Part shown: positions 10,121 to 21,012 of the stretch, piece by piece | Position numbering within the stretch: the stretch's first letter is position 1 | Layout of the letters: every line of letters starts with the position of its first letter | From: Aspergillus flavus | Taxonomy: Eukaryota; Ascomycota; Eurotiomycetes; Eurotiales; Aspergillaceae | Reading direction: 5' to 3' | Length of the DNA stretch: 64,000 bases | Assembly (NCBI RefSeq): GCF_009017415.1 | Contig: NC_092406.1 | Coordinates: forward strand, 5,270,001 to 5,334,000 | Position numbers and translations under genes: made by a program | The notes under the pieces: model-generated | What the model was told of the DNA's origin: nothing | Databases searched by the model: none | What the model saw: the letters and a program-made list of their open reading frames with translations, nothing else

Positions 10121-10473
10121 TACATATATTATCTCATCATAAAGGAGGTCTATTCTTGGTAATAATTCCCAAATGTCTATAAATTTGGCCATATTGAGCC
10201 ACACTGGTTCAAACTACACAACTTGAATATATCGCTTTGTCGAATCGTTCAACCTCTCAAAATTTTTAATACTTAATGGTAAATCTACCTATCTTCTTCA
10301 ATCGCTTATAAACTTAGGATATAGAGGATAGTGCTTATTGCTGTATCTGTTACAAGCCATTAGGGTACAGTCCCAGGACCAGCAATCCACCAAACATAGT
10401 ACTGAACTGCACGAATATTCATATATCCAGTATTCCACAGTCATGGCGTCATGGCATCATAGCATCATAGCCC
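10121..10473 (+). repeat. Diverged direct repeat, copy 2 (with about 115 bp of extra sequence)
   Basis: Second copy of the block at 8972-9211 in the same orientation, about 1.15 kb away. It carries an additional roughly 115-bp stretch between the ACACAACTTG and TTACAAGCCATTAG blocks, so either this copy gained or the first lost that piece. The end repeats ATGGCGTC/ATGGCATC/ATAGCATC-type units. Confidence 0.7.
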
Positions 10474-10523
10474 TCCAATATGCCAAATAAGCCCGGTAAA
10501 TCACCCCCGCGGCCAGACTTAAA

Positions 10524-10781
10524 TCATGCCCCTCCGTCTCTCTTCGCATATTCCTCCTCCATCCTTTCTTCATACAACCGATCCGCCTCCTCTTTGCTCA
10601 ATGGTCTATCTCCCGACGCAGAGGAGTATCCAGGTGCCGCAACTGTACCACCAGATCCAGTCCCGAGGGCACGACCAGCGCCGCTGTTCGTGGATGAAAC
10701 GGTTTCGAGCGACGCCTGGCCAGCGGTGCCAGTGGAGGGAGTGTTCGAAGTGTCTTGTTCGCTATACGTAGGGATAGGCAT
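10524..10781 (-). CDS. Small hypothetical protein, 85 aa
   Basis: Single-exon ORF from ATG at 10781. The first two thirds are Ser/Thr/Gly-rich and disordered. The C-terminal segment DRPLSKEEADRLYEERMEEE is a charged amphipathic helix followed by YAKRDGGA. The shift from low-complexity linker to a defined helix, with a proper ATG and stop, looks like a real small fungal protein, but I cannot assign a function. Two frames on the opposite strand overlap it and are less protein-like. The gene is divergent from the NmrA-like gene about 0.8 kb away. Confidence 0.5.
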   Translation of the reverse strand: MPIPTYSEQDTSNTPSTGTAGQASLETVSSTNSGAGRALGTGSGGTVAAPGYSSASGDRPLSKEEADRLYEERMEEEYAKRDGGA

Positions 10782-11599
10782 TTTGGCAGTATTTTGATGG
10801 AGCGATAGAGGCGTTGAATAATAGATGATTTAATGAGAATAGATAAAGGTACTGGAAGTTATTGAGGGGACTTCGGCAATGTTTATGTGGGATTTTTGCG
10901 GGAAGTGTGGCAAGAGCGACTGACGTCATTTATAAGAAATACTTTGTCGAAGCTATCAAGCGGATACAAGATCAACAGCAGTTAAAATCATTTCAGTGTA
11001 TAACTAAGATAACTAAAACTAAGAAGTTCAACAAGCGATCGGGTAAACATACTTTTATTTTCAGTGTGACAAGTCAATACTTCAGAGCATCCTGAGGAAG
11101 TAAATAAAACATGCGCCTTACAAGCTCTGTGCCTATCTTCTAGAGCACGGCTTGTTTGTACGGATCAACTATAGAGGTTGTTATTCATATTTCTTAGTTG
11201 ATCACTCAATTAAACCGTAACCAAATAGAACTTTATATTACTCTGTGTCATCAATTCCCTGGTGATGTAAAGGAGCTTCAGTGATTGATTGACTTGAATC
11301 GATTATGATTTCCCAACCAATACCTACAAAGAACTAAACAGAGCTTACAAATAGAGAGATATCTTAATAATGATAAGCATGCTCACAAATCATTACAAAT
11401 ACCCCGATTTGTTGAGCCAACAATGCAATTAAATCAATCTATTAAACACCCAGAAAGGAGCTGGTAACTGGTGACATCTTTCTCTTTCTCCATGACAACA
11501 GGAAAACTCTCCACTGACCCATTCCTGACGATACCGCCACTCCCAATCCTACGAGTGCAAGATTCACTTTAGACCAGGCCAATCAATCGCCATAACAAT

Positions 11600-12529
11600 A
11601 TGCGCTCAACGCAAATCGCACTAGCAGGCGCCACAGGAAACCTCGGCATCCCTATTCTCAAAGCCCTCCTCGACGCAGAATACCATGTCACAGTCCTCTC
11701 ACGAATAGGCGGAAATTCATCTAAACTGAATCCGCACCCAAATCAAACCATCAAAGAAGTCGACTTCACCTCCGTACAATCCCTGATTCCCGCATTACAA
11801 GATGTCGACGTCGTTGTTTCCTGCCTCGCTACGTCGGCGATAGGCAGTCAAAACCCCCTAATTGACGCGGCCGTCGCCGCAGGCGTGAAGCGATTCATCC
11901 CAGCCGAGTTCGGAATGGACTCTCTGAATCCTCTAAGTGTGCAACTACCAGTGTGTGCGCCTAAAGCTGCAACGCAGAAGTACCTCCTCGACAAGTCCAA
12001 TCACCATCCAGAGTTCACCTTTACTTCGATCGCCAACGGGCTTTTCCTAGACTGGTGTCTTGAGACGGGCATTATTCTGGACCTGAAGCAGCACACTGCG
12101 ACTCTATATAATGGGGGTGGTGTGCCATTCAGTGCCACGAAATTGGCGGATGTTGCTAAGGGCGTTCTCGGTGTCATTGAGCATCAGGTTGAGACTGCTA
12201 ATCGGGTTGTTTATATCCATTCGGCTCTAGTTACTCAGAACAGACTGATCCAGTATGCGAAGGATAAAGATGGAAAGGCATGGGAAACTGTTGTGAAGGA
12301 TACGGAAGATGTGAGGAAGGAGAGTTTGGCGGAGCTAGCCAAAGGTGACCGGGCAGATGTAGATACAGCAATGCTAGGATTCTCTATCGTTGGATGTGGG
12401 GATCCTAACTACGGCTGTGACTTTTCTGGCCATTTGGATAATGGGTTGTTGGGTGTGAAAGAGATGAGTGAGGTTGAGCTGAGGATGTTAGTGGAGAGTT
12501 ACTTGGACATTGACACTGCGCGGCATTAA
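11600..12529 (+). CDS. NmrA/isoflavone-reductase-like NAD(P)-binding protein, 309 aa
   Basis: Intronless ORF with the Rossmann signature GATGNLGIP near residue 10 and a following acidic/basic switch region. It contains VVVSCLATSAIGSQNPLIDA and AAGVKRFIPAEFG (around residues 88-120), which are hallmarks of the NmrA/PCBER (isoflavone reductase) subgroup of atypical short-chain dehydrogenases. Length of about 310 aa is normal. The family includes redox enzymes acting on phenolic or polyketide-like substrates and also non-enzymatic NADP sensors such as NmrA; sequence alone does not decide. A decayed FAD-linked oxidase lies about 0.6 kb downstream on the other strand. This raises the possibility of a former small metabolic cluster, but no other tailoring or backbone genes are present. 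Confidence 0.88.
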   Translation: MRSTQIALAGATGNLGIPILKALLDAEYHVTVLSRIGGNSSKLNPHPNQTIKEVDFTSVQSLIPALQDVDVVVSCLATSAIGSQNPLIDAAVAAGVKRFIPAEFGMDSLNPLSVQLPVCAPKAATQKYLLDKSNHHPEFTFTSIANGLFLDWCLETGIILDLKQHTATLYNGGGVPFSATKLADVAKGVLGVIEHQVETANRVVYIHSALVTQNRLIQYAKDKDGKAWETVVKDTEDVRKESLAELAKGDRADVDTAMLGFSIVGCGDPNYGCDFSGHLDNGLLGVKEMSEVELRMLVESYLDIDTARH

Positions 12530-13140
12530 TTGCAGTATCAACCGAGGATGTTGGACAAGCAGACGGCCAAACATAGGGCGAGAGGGCAGAATGTAGACTC
12601 GAGCGTGCATACTCCATAAAATACAGTAACTGACGTTTTGGTACTATACATAAACGAAAACCATTCGCAAGGTTAAACTGTGACATCGTACGAGTGAGAA
12701 AATAGCATATCTCAAGGTTGCGTTCGACAGACTCTCCCTTGTAAATATCACATATAAACACCGAACATTACCTCGCTGCCGAAGTTGAATCAGCAGTTCC
12801 GCCCCTTCAAAACGTTACGCCGACAAGAAATATGATTATAGAACACTTCGTTTGGATTCATAATGCTCACTCTCTTCTATACTCATTCTCTATTGCTTAT
12901 CAAATCCTATGTTAGTAGTACCTGAGAAGGACTCCGGAATGAATATGCGTAAACTTAGGGGATTATGATGAAGTCAAGATTCAAAGATTATCCTTGGTCA
13001 AATAACAACAACAATAGCAATAATGATAAGAGTTGACGAAACTAGTGTTCTATTTGGGACATACAATAGAGGAGCAAATGATCAAAAATGGAAAAAGCAA
13101 AGTCATCTCTCGGTCGTTTCAAGACTGTGGCCATTATTCA

Positions 13141-13793
13141 TCACGGAGAATCCGGGTTTAGGCTTCCTTCCACTCTGGAGATCTTGAAGCCGCCAGGAAA
13201 TCGGGTCTGGAGATCTCCCTTTGAACCATATTTAGCTGCGACCTTTCGCATGTGGTCCACATTCTCCATAGGGTAGCTCCCGAGGGGATTCTGCGTAAAG
13301 TCGGCATAATTCAGATAAATCAGCGGATTCTCTCCACCAACTGAGGCCGAAAGCTCTTAAGCTCCGCAACCATTTCATTCATTCGGAGTTGAGCGACAGC
13401 GAAGTTGGATTGGTTGGTGTACACGAACACGCCGGCAGTCCAGAGAACGGCATCATGATCTTTCAAGGTATCTGCAAACATGCTGCCCCCCTTCTCCTCC
13501 CTGATTTCGGCGTAGAATGAAGGTAGCGGTTGGAAAAAGACGATGCTGTAAAAATTCTTTTCTCCAATTCCTTGAGTCAACTTTTGCGCGAACTGCTTAT
13601 GTACTTTCGCAGCATGGTTCAGGATCCGTTTATCATTCTTAAACGTTATAGTGGTTTGCAGTGTCCTGGATTCTTATTAGCATTCACCGAGCATGGTGTC
13701 AATCAATTGTCTTATCAGGCATTTGAGGAGAGAGTTGAATTCGCGGTAGCTATAGAGAGAGGTACAACGTCTTGAGTGAATAGGGATATTTGA
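13141..13793 (-). pseudogene. Remnant of an FAD-linked oxidoreductase (BBE-type), C-terminal part
   Basis: The minus strand encodes the C-terminal substrate/FAD domain of a berberine-bridge-like FAD oxidase in two frames. The first covers NFYSIVFFQPLPSFYAEI, GGSMFADTLKDHDAVLWTAG and NEMVAELKSFRPQL. After a one-base shift near 13333 the second continues NPLIYLNYADFTQNPLGSY, ENVDHMRKVAAKYGSKGDL and QTRFPGGFKISRVEG, and stops at 13141. The NYADFTQNPLGSY-type motif and QTR.PGGF ending are characteristic of the family. Upstream, an in-frame TAATAA interrupts the sequence around 13690. The entire N-terminal FAD-binding (PCMH) domain is absent, so this is a truncated and frameshifted fossil. Confidence 0.75.
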
Positions 13794-13799
13794 TTAGAG

Positions 13800-14750
13800 A
13801 AATAGGATTAATTGTCAATCTCAAACACAAGGGCTAAAACGCTGCTTTTTATAAGTTGTCCGCAGGCCTGTTGAACTCATGTCTTGATCGACCAGGAGAA
13901 TCATCATGCCTAGGCAGTACCACTGGTGCCCCATGGAACAAGACTCAAATTCGATGAATATAGACCAAACTCAGCCCCATTTCGCGGTTTGTACCCAGAC
14001 AGGAAAACATAAATGCCAAGATACAATCTGCACTTCGACCCAACTAGTAGGTATTATTGGTCCTAGTCCTTGGTCCTATGCCTCGAGGTTGAGAAGTCGC
14101 AGTCTACGTCAATTCAAAAGTATAGATTGTCTTGGCAACTGTTTTATCCCGATTCGGTAAATAGTTAAATCACTAACAGGGCTACCATGCTTATCATTAA
14201 AAGAAACAGAATTGAATGATAACCGCGGATCTGTGAGTAGTGTAAATATGCCTTAGGCGGAGACTTAATCTAATTAGGAATAGAGAGCTACCAAGACACT
14301 AGGTTGTACCCGAAGCTTCATACTTCTAGTGGATACCTTCTAGAACCTAAATTCACTTTGCTTGTTGATCGCTGCTCCTGCTCTCACATCGATTGCGAGC
14401 TCAAATGACCAACGCTCAGGATGGCTAAGAAGAACCCAGCCAACAGCCCACATCCGATAACTATGTCTAGGGTGGGCCAATAGGCCAACATCTACGGATA
14501 CCCTCTATGAAATTGGTACAACTATTGGTTCCATTATCGTCATAACTACCCTTCAGGAGAGATTGAGCGACGGGCTGTAAAAATGAGGATTAGACACTGC
14601 CACACACAGATAGCGATTTCTGACAAGAGCTGATGTTATAGATATGCTCTGGACTCACTTGAACTCATAAATCAGCACCAACACCAATTCCTACTACGAA
14701 TTTTCGACTCTCTCTTAGCACCAAGCTTTCTCCCATTTCTACCACTGTCA
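13800..14750. other. Intergenic, no supported gene
   Basis: Nothing beyond short random frames was recognised between the oxidase remnant and the small ORF before the 5S gene. Confidence 0.45.
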
Positions 14751-14752
14751 CC

Positions 14753-14961
14753 ATGGGAATCCTCACTAAAGGCCTTATAGTTGCTGGAGCTTATCATGCA
14801 CTCAAGTGAGTTTCAATCCTGGCAATAAGATTCGATCATGTTCCTGATTAATATGTGTTCGCCTTCTAGACAGGAAAAGAGGAACAGTTCAAACGCCACC
14901 CACCTCCTCCCCAGCAGCAGCAGCCACCATATGGTTATAAGGATCCAATTTTCAAGTGTGA
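14753..14961 (+). pseudogene. Possible small protein gene, probably frameshifted
   Basis: ATG at 14753 in a good context (TCACCATGG) starts MGILTKGLIVAGAYHALK. A GTGAGT donor at 14806 and CTAG or ACAG acceptors at 14869/14873 follow. The most protein-like continuation is GKEEQFKRHPPPPQQQQPP and YGYKDP, but it is in a frame that neither acceptor delivers. The frame that does join at 14869 runs straight through the 5S rRNA gene and is not credible. Either a one-base indel broke a small Pro/Gln-rich protein gene, or an unusual splice is used. Low confidence. Confidence 0.25.
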
Positions 14962-14969
14962 TTTTGCTC

Positions 14970-14978
14970 TATATATAC
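14970..14978 (+). promoter_or_regulatory. TATA-like element upstream of the 5S gene
   Basis: A TATATATA-type run lies about 25-30 bp before the 5S rRNA start. Several fungal 5S genes require such an upstream TATA in addition to the internal control region. Confidence 0.5.
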
Positions 14979-14999
14979 TACTGTACAGTGAAAACCAGT

Positions 15000-15118
15000 A
15001 CATACGACCATAGGGTGTGGAGAACAGGGCTTCCCGTCCGCTCAGCCGTACTTAAGCCACACGCCGGGAGGTTAGTAGTTGGGTGGGTGACCACCAGCGA
15101 ATCCCTCCTGTTGTATGT
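15000..15118 (+). rRNA. 5S: 5S ribosomal RNA (dispersed copy)
   Basis: 119 nt starting ACATACGACCATAGGGTGTG and including CAGGGCTTCCCGTCCGCTCA, GCCGTACTTAAGCC and TTAGTAGTTGGGTGGGTGAC, ending GTTGTATGT. The first and last nine bases pair as helix I (one G-U). A T-rich terminator follows (TTTTATTTTT). 5S genes are scattered singly in filamentous ascomycetes rather than placed in the rDNA repeat, so an isolated copy is expected. Compared with the typical Aspergillus form as I recall it, the helix carrying CCGG.CGG and CCCTGCTG here reads GGGAGG and CCCTCCTG, discussed under findings. Confidence 0.95.
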
Positions 15119-15239
15119 TTTATTTTTGCTTGTTTCTATATTCCCATTGTCAGTTGTACGCCTAGCGAGTAGTATTTGTTGTGGATCATTAGGTGTTGAA
15201 GGCACGGCTTTGATGCTATATGCTAGTTTGGTCGAGTGA

Positions 15240-15735
15240 GATTGACATTATTTGTTTACTATATATTTTGCAACAGAACTATTCTGCTTAGTGGCACTTG
15301 TGTCTAACATATTATTATACTAGGCCATCGACAAATCGTAGTTTTCGGGGTGGAAACGTCGTATAATAAATCTTTAAAACTTTATGTAATTTTTTGTCAG
15401 TTGAGTGTTATTGAATAGAAATGTTCTTCCCTGTTGCAATGAATGCATAATAAATTAACTCGATACATTTATTAATATCTGATCCGGGTTGAGAGCCGAT
15501 GCCGCAAGGTTACTGATATATATAGACAGAATCTAGTAGTTTGCTTGGAAAAGCTTTCGGCCCGGTGGGAGAGTTCCGATCATCTGGTGAAAAGAGTGTC
15601 GCCAGGGTGTTCAACCAGACCGGTTCTATCGACAGATTTGCTCATAAATCCTTGAGAACGCTAATTATCTGATCTTTGAATTTACCATTGCCCCATCTCA
15701 AAATAGCTGAGAGGTGACGTAAGAAATTCGGCGAT
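15240..15735. other. Intergenic, nothing recognised
   Basis: AT-rich interval between the 5S gene and the 3' end of the PD-(D/E)XK-like pseudogene, with no coding or RNA signal that I can identify. Confidence 0.45.
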
Positions 15736-16884
15736 TCATCTTTCAAGGTTGTCCGCCAGATTCCTATGCAGACCATGCAAGTCTTCTTCTTTAGGCTCTC
15801 GGAAATAAATCCATGATTCATGAACTGGCCCCTCAGTAGTAATAGAAAAGACTATGTTTAACTCGATGTTAGGTGAAGCTTGGCCGGACTTATTACTGGC
15901 TTCAACATCATCATGATTTTCTTTATTCAGATCCTGGCCATCTCGAAGACCCGAGAGACCTTTAAGGATCAGAAGGGCTGTTGAGCCACCCACTGCAGCT
16001 TGGTTCTGGGCTTGGTAGAGGTTCCATCCAGTTGCACCGGCCTTTGCCTCGACTATCAAAAACGGGAAACGAAGGCCCAACGGAGTAACATGCGGATCAC
16101 TGATTAAGGTAGAGATATCTTGCATATCGAGCAAGAGGCTTTGCGTGATATAGCGATCTTTTGTGGACCTAAGGGCATCTGCTAAGCTGTCGTCCGACAG
16201 GCCAACACATATATCTGGCCAGGGATCCTTCAGTTTGAAAATAGCCGGTTCAATTGCACGCGAGGAATCGGTGGATTGGTAAAGACCATCAGCGGTGGCA
16301 TTCCCCCGTAAAAGCTGATGTAACTGGCTTCGTTTTCGTGGAATTGTAGGCCGAGGGTTCTGCACTGGAGATTTTAAATGCGCCAATCTAACCAGAGGAT
16401 TAGGACCTAATACGTCCCGATCTCAACATAGTACTCGGGGAAATGTAAGCTTGCCTTGATTACGAACAGCCTCAAACACTTCCTGTTTTAAATCGTTGAT
16501 GGCTGCATACAAAGTTTCCATCCATTCGGCCTCCCCTGCGGGTTTCCTCTCAAGTTCCTTGCATTTACTCCAGAGCCTTTCGGACACCTGGTGAAGGCCA
16601 TAGTCGGTTAAATTATGGAAAATACTTGTATCGATATAGTGACTGATACTTGCGGGTATTTCATCGCCCACGAAGGTTTTTGCGCGCCGAAGATGGCCGC
16701 TGCGATATTGTGCATCACTGGGTCTAGTCGGGCTGCTGGACCACGACCTTTGTGAGGAGCTTGTAGAAGGAGGAGGTATAATTGGGCTATCTGATAAACT
16801 GCCTACCCTCTCCTCTGAAGCTATGTTTAAAAGTGCACAAGGGGGGAGAGGTAGAGTATTCTGATTGTGCTTCTCAAGAGCGTC
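15736..16884 (-). pseudogene. Fungal PD-(D/E)XK nuclease-like gene broken by one stop codon
   Basis: One continuous frame runs from a possible acceptor (TACGTAG) at 16885 to the stop at 15736, interrupted only by TGA at 16423-16425. The N-terminal half is Ser/Pro-rich, then AKTFVGDEIPASISHYIDTS and a helical region. Past the stop comes LGPNPLVRLAHLKSPVQNP, a charged linker, DPWPDICVGLSDD and PFLIVEAKAGATGWNLYQAQ. The Asp followed by Glu-x-Lys (VEAKAG) and the Gln helix fit a PD-(D/E)XK core of the type in large fungal families of unknown function (I believe DUF7924). The stop most simply derives from CGA to TGA. No convincing first exon was found upstream, so the 5' end is unresolved. Confidence 0.65.
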
Positions 16885-16899
16885 CTACGTAAGGCAAGC

Positions 16900-18060
16900 G
16901 GTCGGGGAAGGGGAAAGGCGTTTATGTTGCTTTATGGCTAAAACCATAGCTTCATTTACGCCGATGCGATGGTCTTTTGGGCTTGAATGTAGGCGAATGT
17001 AAAGCGCTTTGGAGCAACAGTAAAGACAAGAGTGACGTGGCAGACAACGCTGAGACAAACAATTCTGGCTGGTCTTACCAGATTGCCCAAACCCAGGCAG
17101 GACGAATGAGTCTGACCTACAGATCAGACAGGCACACATACGAGCGACGGGCAGCAATCTGCTAGTGCGTATGGCGTTAAGGATTTTACTTCGCACTCTC
17201 TCAAGGCAGGGAGAAATTGTGATGAAGCTTTGAACGATCAACCAGACCAGCCGATAGTCGTTATGAGAAGGTACAGATTCAACCCTAAATAGATGGACTA
17301 CTAATGCAGAATGCGTACTTCTACAGGGAGACTAAAAGAACCTCTTCTCCAACCTCGAGCATATAGCCCAAGAACTGATGAAAAGGGTATCTCTCGTAGA
17401 GAGAAGAGTGCCAAAGAATACGCCTGTCAATGACCCGAAGGCCGTTGAACGGATTGTTCCGCCGCGCTGTGCAATGCAGGGACCAATCCGTGGTGGACCG
17501 CCTTCTTGATCGCAGCCACCCAAACAAGGTAAGTATGAAGAAAAGAAAGAAGAAAAGTTCAAAAGGTGGTCGGAGGAAGGAGGCTTTTATGTGACGGGTG
17601 GGGTCACGGGAAAACGCGCTAGTGTAAGCGAGGTGACTGTCTTTTGATATGATTGGTCACAGACGCAAGGGGCTGTTGCTGCCTCAGGTGTTATCCCTCC
17701 CTAGTAGTACTAACGTAGTAGCTACAAGTAGTAGTACGGCTCCCTCCAGGCTGGCATTCCAACTGGCGGGAAGCTGTCTCACTCCAAATAGAGATACAGG
17801 CTGTTGTTACTGGCATCGCTTTGGAGTAGATATGGATACTACAAATAAATTTCATTGATTAAGGTAATAATCTTTACGATAAGTATATTGAAGCACCGCT
17901 TTCTATAGCAGTTGTGATCATCAATTAATACAAGTAGGCGCCATATTCAAGGCACGCAATAAGTACATGAATTGCTACTACCACATGGGCATCATAGACG
18001 GAAGCGCAAAGTCCATGCGATGGACCAGTCTAGTAATTATACTACTACAGAGCCTTACCG
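16900..18060. other. Intergenic, no supported gene
   Basis: Roughly 1.1 kb between the PD-(D/E)XK-like pseudogene and the VPS9 3' end. A 118-codon minus-strand frame (16885-17241) is Cys/Ser-rich without a recognisable motif and could include a lost 5' exon of the pseudogene. I could not confirm that. Confidence 0.4.
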
Positions 18061-18066
18061 CGGATT

Positions 18067-20609
18067 TTACTCAGCACTAAGAGCAAGACATGCGTCTACT
18101 GCTAGACCAACCCTGTGAAACAACGTAAGCCACTTTCTTTTCGCGTCGAATCTAGGCAATGGCGGTGAAACACTTACCTCCCCTCCTTCATCTTGACAAC
18201 ATCATCAATGACGTCGCGGTCTAGATTTGGGAACATGTTTGATAACGTCTCCACCATATTGTTGTGCTCAACACGTTGTATCCTCCGTGCTTCGGCGTCC
18301 TCTGCACTAGCCTGTCGAACAGCAGCATCCTGTGCATCACGAGTCCTAGCCCGCCGTGGCTGTGATGCATTGCGGGGCCGTTCGCCTGATCGTCGCTCCT
18401 CGCCACTGTTACGAGGTGGCTGGTAAACATTTGGATTAAGTCGTGGTGAAGGGCCAACCGGTGAGGTTGTCGCTGAGTGTGTCCGTCGTTCCTCTGGCGA
18501 ATCTGGCTCGTCAGAGAAAATCCTTCCAATGGTAGAAAGCGGCTTCTGGATAGTACGCAGGAGCCCGGCTACTGGAGCGTTGTCTTCATCGTTGGATTGT
18601 GTTGTCTCTCTCCGGCCCCGTGGGACATCCACCGAAGACCTTGGTGTAGACTGTGATCGTTGGGTCGACTTCGGCTCTATCGACTCCGATTCGCGATTTT
18701 GTTGGGCGATGGCCGAGACGGCAGCTTCAACATTCCGCTCGAAGTCTTCGTCACTCACTGTTAAGCTCGTCCTGTCCAGAGTCTCAATAAACTGGATGGC
18801 GCCAGACTATATATCAGTCAGTTACTCGCTCAATTTGCCGAGGTTTGCATTATATAGTTTACCAGTGAGGACAAGTAGTATCCGGCCTCTCCTCCGAGCT
18901 TGTCTTGATTGCGGAAGCGAAGGATATATTGAATGTTAGAGACCAAATGCTCGGGATTGGCATGTAGCACCACATAAATTAGAAGGGGTATAAATGAGTC
19001 GGCTGAAGTATCAGATGATTTCGAATTCTTCAGTAGACCTTGTAGTATCCTTGTGAGTTGACGCCCACACATATCATTTCTTAGACAGTCACTCACCGAA
19101 GATGACCTTGCAGCAGTTCAAGATACAAATGACCTTATCGCGGGGTGCCCGGTAGCTGTTAATCTTCGACAGTTCTAAAATTGACGTAAGTAATATATAT
19201 ATGGCCGGGATGAAGATCTGCTTACCTTGTTGGGCGAGAGTTAAGAAGCGACGACCATGGGAGCCGACTGGTGGTATGTCAAGATGCGCCTCTCTTACCC
19301 AACTATAAATACGGATCTTCTGGGCCAGCACCTCATCCCGCTCAATATCTTCCTGGTGCTGACCGCGCCTCCAGGGACCATGGAGCCTCTCCATTTCTCT
19401 TCGTTTGCTCCGACTTGTACTTCTTGGAATGGTGGGCGGGGAGGGAATAGCCGGGGAAAATGTTTGCGAATACAGTCTGTTCATGACGAGCTTTTCCATC
19501 CCTTCTTTAGCATTGTCGAACTCGCCGTCCGAGACGTCACGCCAAACTTCACACATGGCCATCTTATTAGTAATGAAAGCTAGAAAATCACTGATGATCT
19601 TAACTTGCTCATGAACCATCCACTGCCGTTTCCCAAACTCATTGAGAAACGAACGTAGGAACTTGGCCACTGGGTCAGCAGTACGATGTCGCAGTTGTTC
19701 CAGGAACCGATGAAAGTCGAAAGGTTGATCAGGCTCTGGTTCTGGTGGGGGAGGTAAAGTCGACGTGGACGAGCGCCGAGTTAGCGCTGGCTCTTCTACA
19801 AGTGATCTCCTGTGCACGCTTGTAGAGCTCAAGGCAGGTTGTTTCTCGGGAGAAGTGGATGGCGCTCCCACCTTGACGTTTGAAGCCTGGGCGCCCTCGC
19901 CTGCTGCTTTTGTTTGATCAAGGCTGGATTGTCGAGGGGGAAAGTGACCTTGTCCACCAAAGAATTGCCCAGCTAACTCCAGTCGAGGTGACATTATCAG
20001 CTCCTCACTATCGCCATGCGCAGAATCCTGGAATTGCTCCATGATACTTTGAATCTCCGGTTGGGAGACATCATCTCGACCAGCCCCGCCATTATCAACT
20101 TTCTTCCCCCGCTCCGGTACTTCCGGTAGTTCCTTTTCAGTCCATTCAGAGGATGTCTTTGTTGACAAAAGGGAAGTGGGCGCAGACTGAGGTTTCTGGT
20201 TAAGGTATGCGTCGTCTTTCTCCGGCGGGGGAGGGGGTCGATCGGTGTTCGGCGACGGTGAACGATCTAAGGCGTTTGTAGATATAGACAATCCCTTCAT
20301 CCGTTCCGGAAGGGACTCTTGTTGGGTAGGTGTTGTGCTCGGCGGGTCGACAACAGGTGTAGTTACTGAACGTGGAGACTCTGGAACTGCACCCTGCGGG
20401 GTATCCTGTATATCTGCTTCCATATCGTCTTGCTTCAAATCCTTGGTATCCTTCGAATCGGCGAGTGGCTCATCCTGCGACGCACGAGATGGCCCAGAAT
20501 CTCCTGGTGTCACTTTTTGCTCTAGTCGGTGCCCCTCATCGTGAGAATTTGAGGAGATCTCCCCTTGTCCATTAGGAGCCGGGGAATCCGAGGGTTCTGT
20601 GGCAGACAT
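18067..20609 (-). CDS. vps9: Vps9-domain guanine nucleotide exchange factor, 770 aa
   Basis: Five exons: 20609..19226, 19174..19097, 19038..18863, 18806..18178 and 18112..18067, separated by introns of 51-65 bp. The first 300 residues are disordered and Ser/Pro-rich. A helical bundle (PFDFHRFLEQLRHRTADPVA) then leads into the VPS9 domain, completed across the small exons: KVICILNCCKVIFG, then SADSFIPLLIYVVLHANPEH, then LGGEAGYYLSSL and SGAIQFIETLDR. The last two exons supply a C-terminal CUE domain (MVETLSNMFPNLDRDVIDDV and the final GLAVDACLAL), which binds ubiquitin. Vps9 activates Rab5-type GTPases (Vps21/Ypt51) on endosomes in vacuolar sorting. The domain order is that of yeast Vps9. It is divergent with the ASNSD1-like gene, sharing a 403-bp promoter. 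Confidence 0.95.
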
Positions 20610-21012
20610 AAGCCAGCCGCATACACACTAATAAACTAGTAGATTAAGTCGCTGAAGTGAACGTTTTTTAGAAGAAGACGCAGAGCATTATGATTTAAAC
20701 ATCCGGGTCGAAGCTGTTATCAAGCTGTCAAGGATCACAGCAATAAGTGCCGAGACAGCGGGTGTAACGGAATCGGCGGGGAAAGTATTACGGCAACTAG
20801 TATTGTTAATAAGCCGCCTCCAGCAAAGGTGGATTTAACAGAACGCACTTGTTGTTATCTCTGGTAGTTGTCAGAATATCATCACAAGTGTTGAGAGTAT
20901 AACGGACTGCCCGCACGTCACCGCCGGGGTCACGGTTCCCCCGAGGTCCGGCGCGAGTCATTCATTTCTCTGTTACTACCTGAGAAACACCACCCCTGGC
21001 CGGAATGCTACA

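Larger units (their letters stand above)
8475..10480. other. AT-rich gene-free interval with a diverged direct repeat
   Basis: No coding frame with family features was found in 2 kb. Short frames at 8772-9005 and 8999-9208 look random. The interval contains the two halves of a diverged duplication listed separately. Confidence 0.5.

Noticed and set aside
14838..15239. 133-codon ORF after the possible small gene
   Set aside because: It runs through the entire 5S rRNA gene, so it cannot be a plausible protein.
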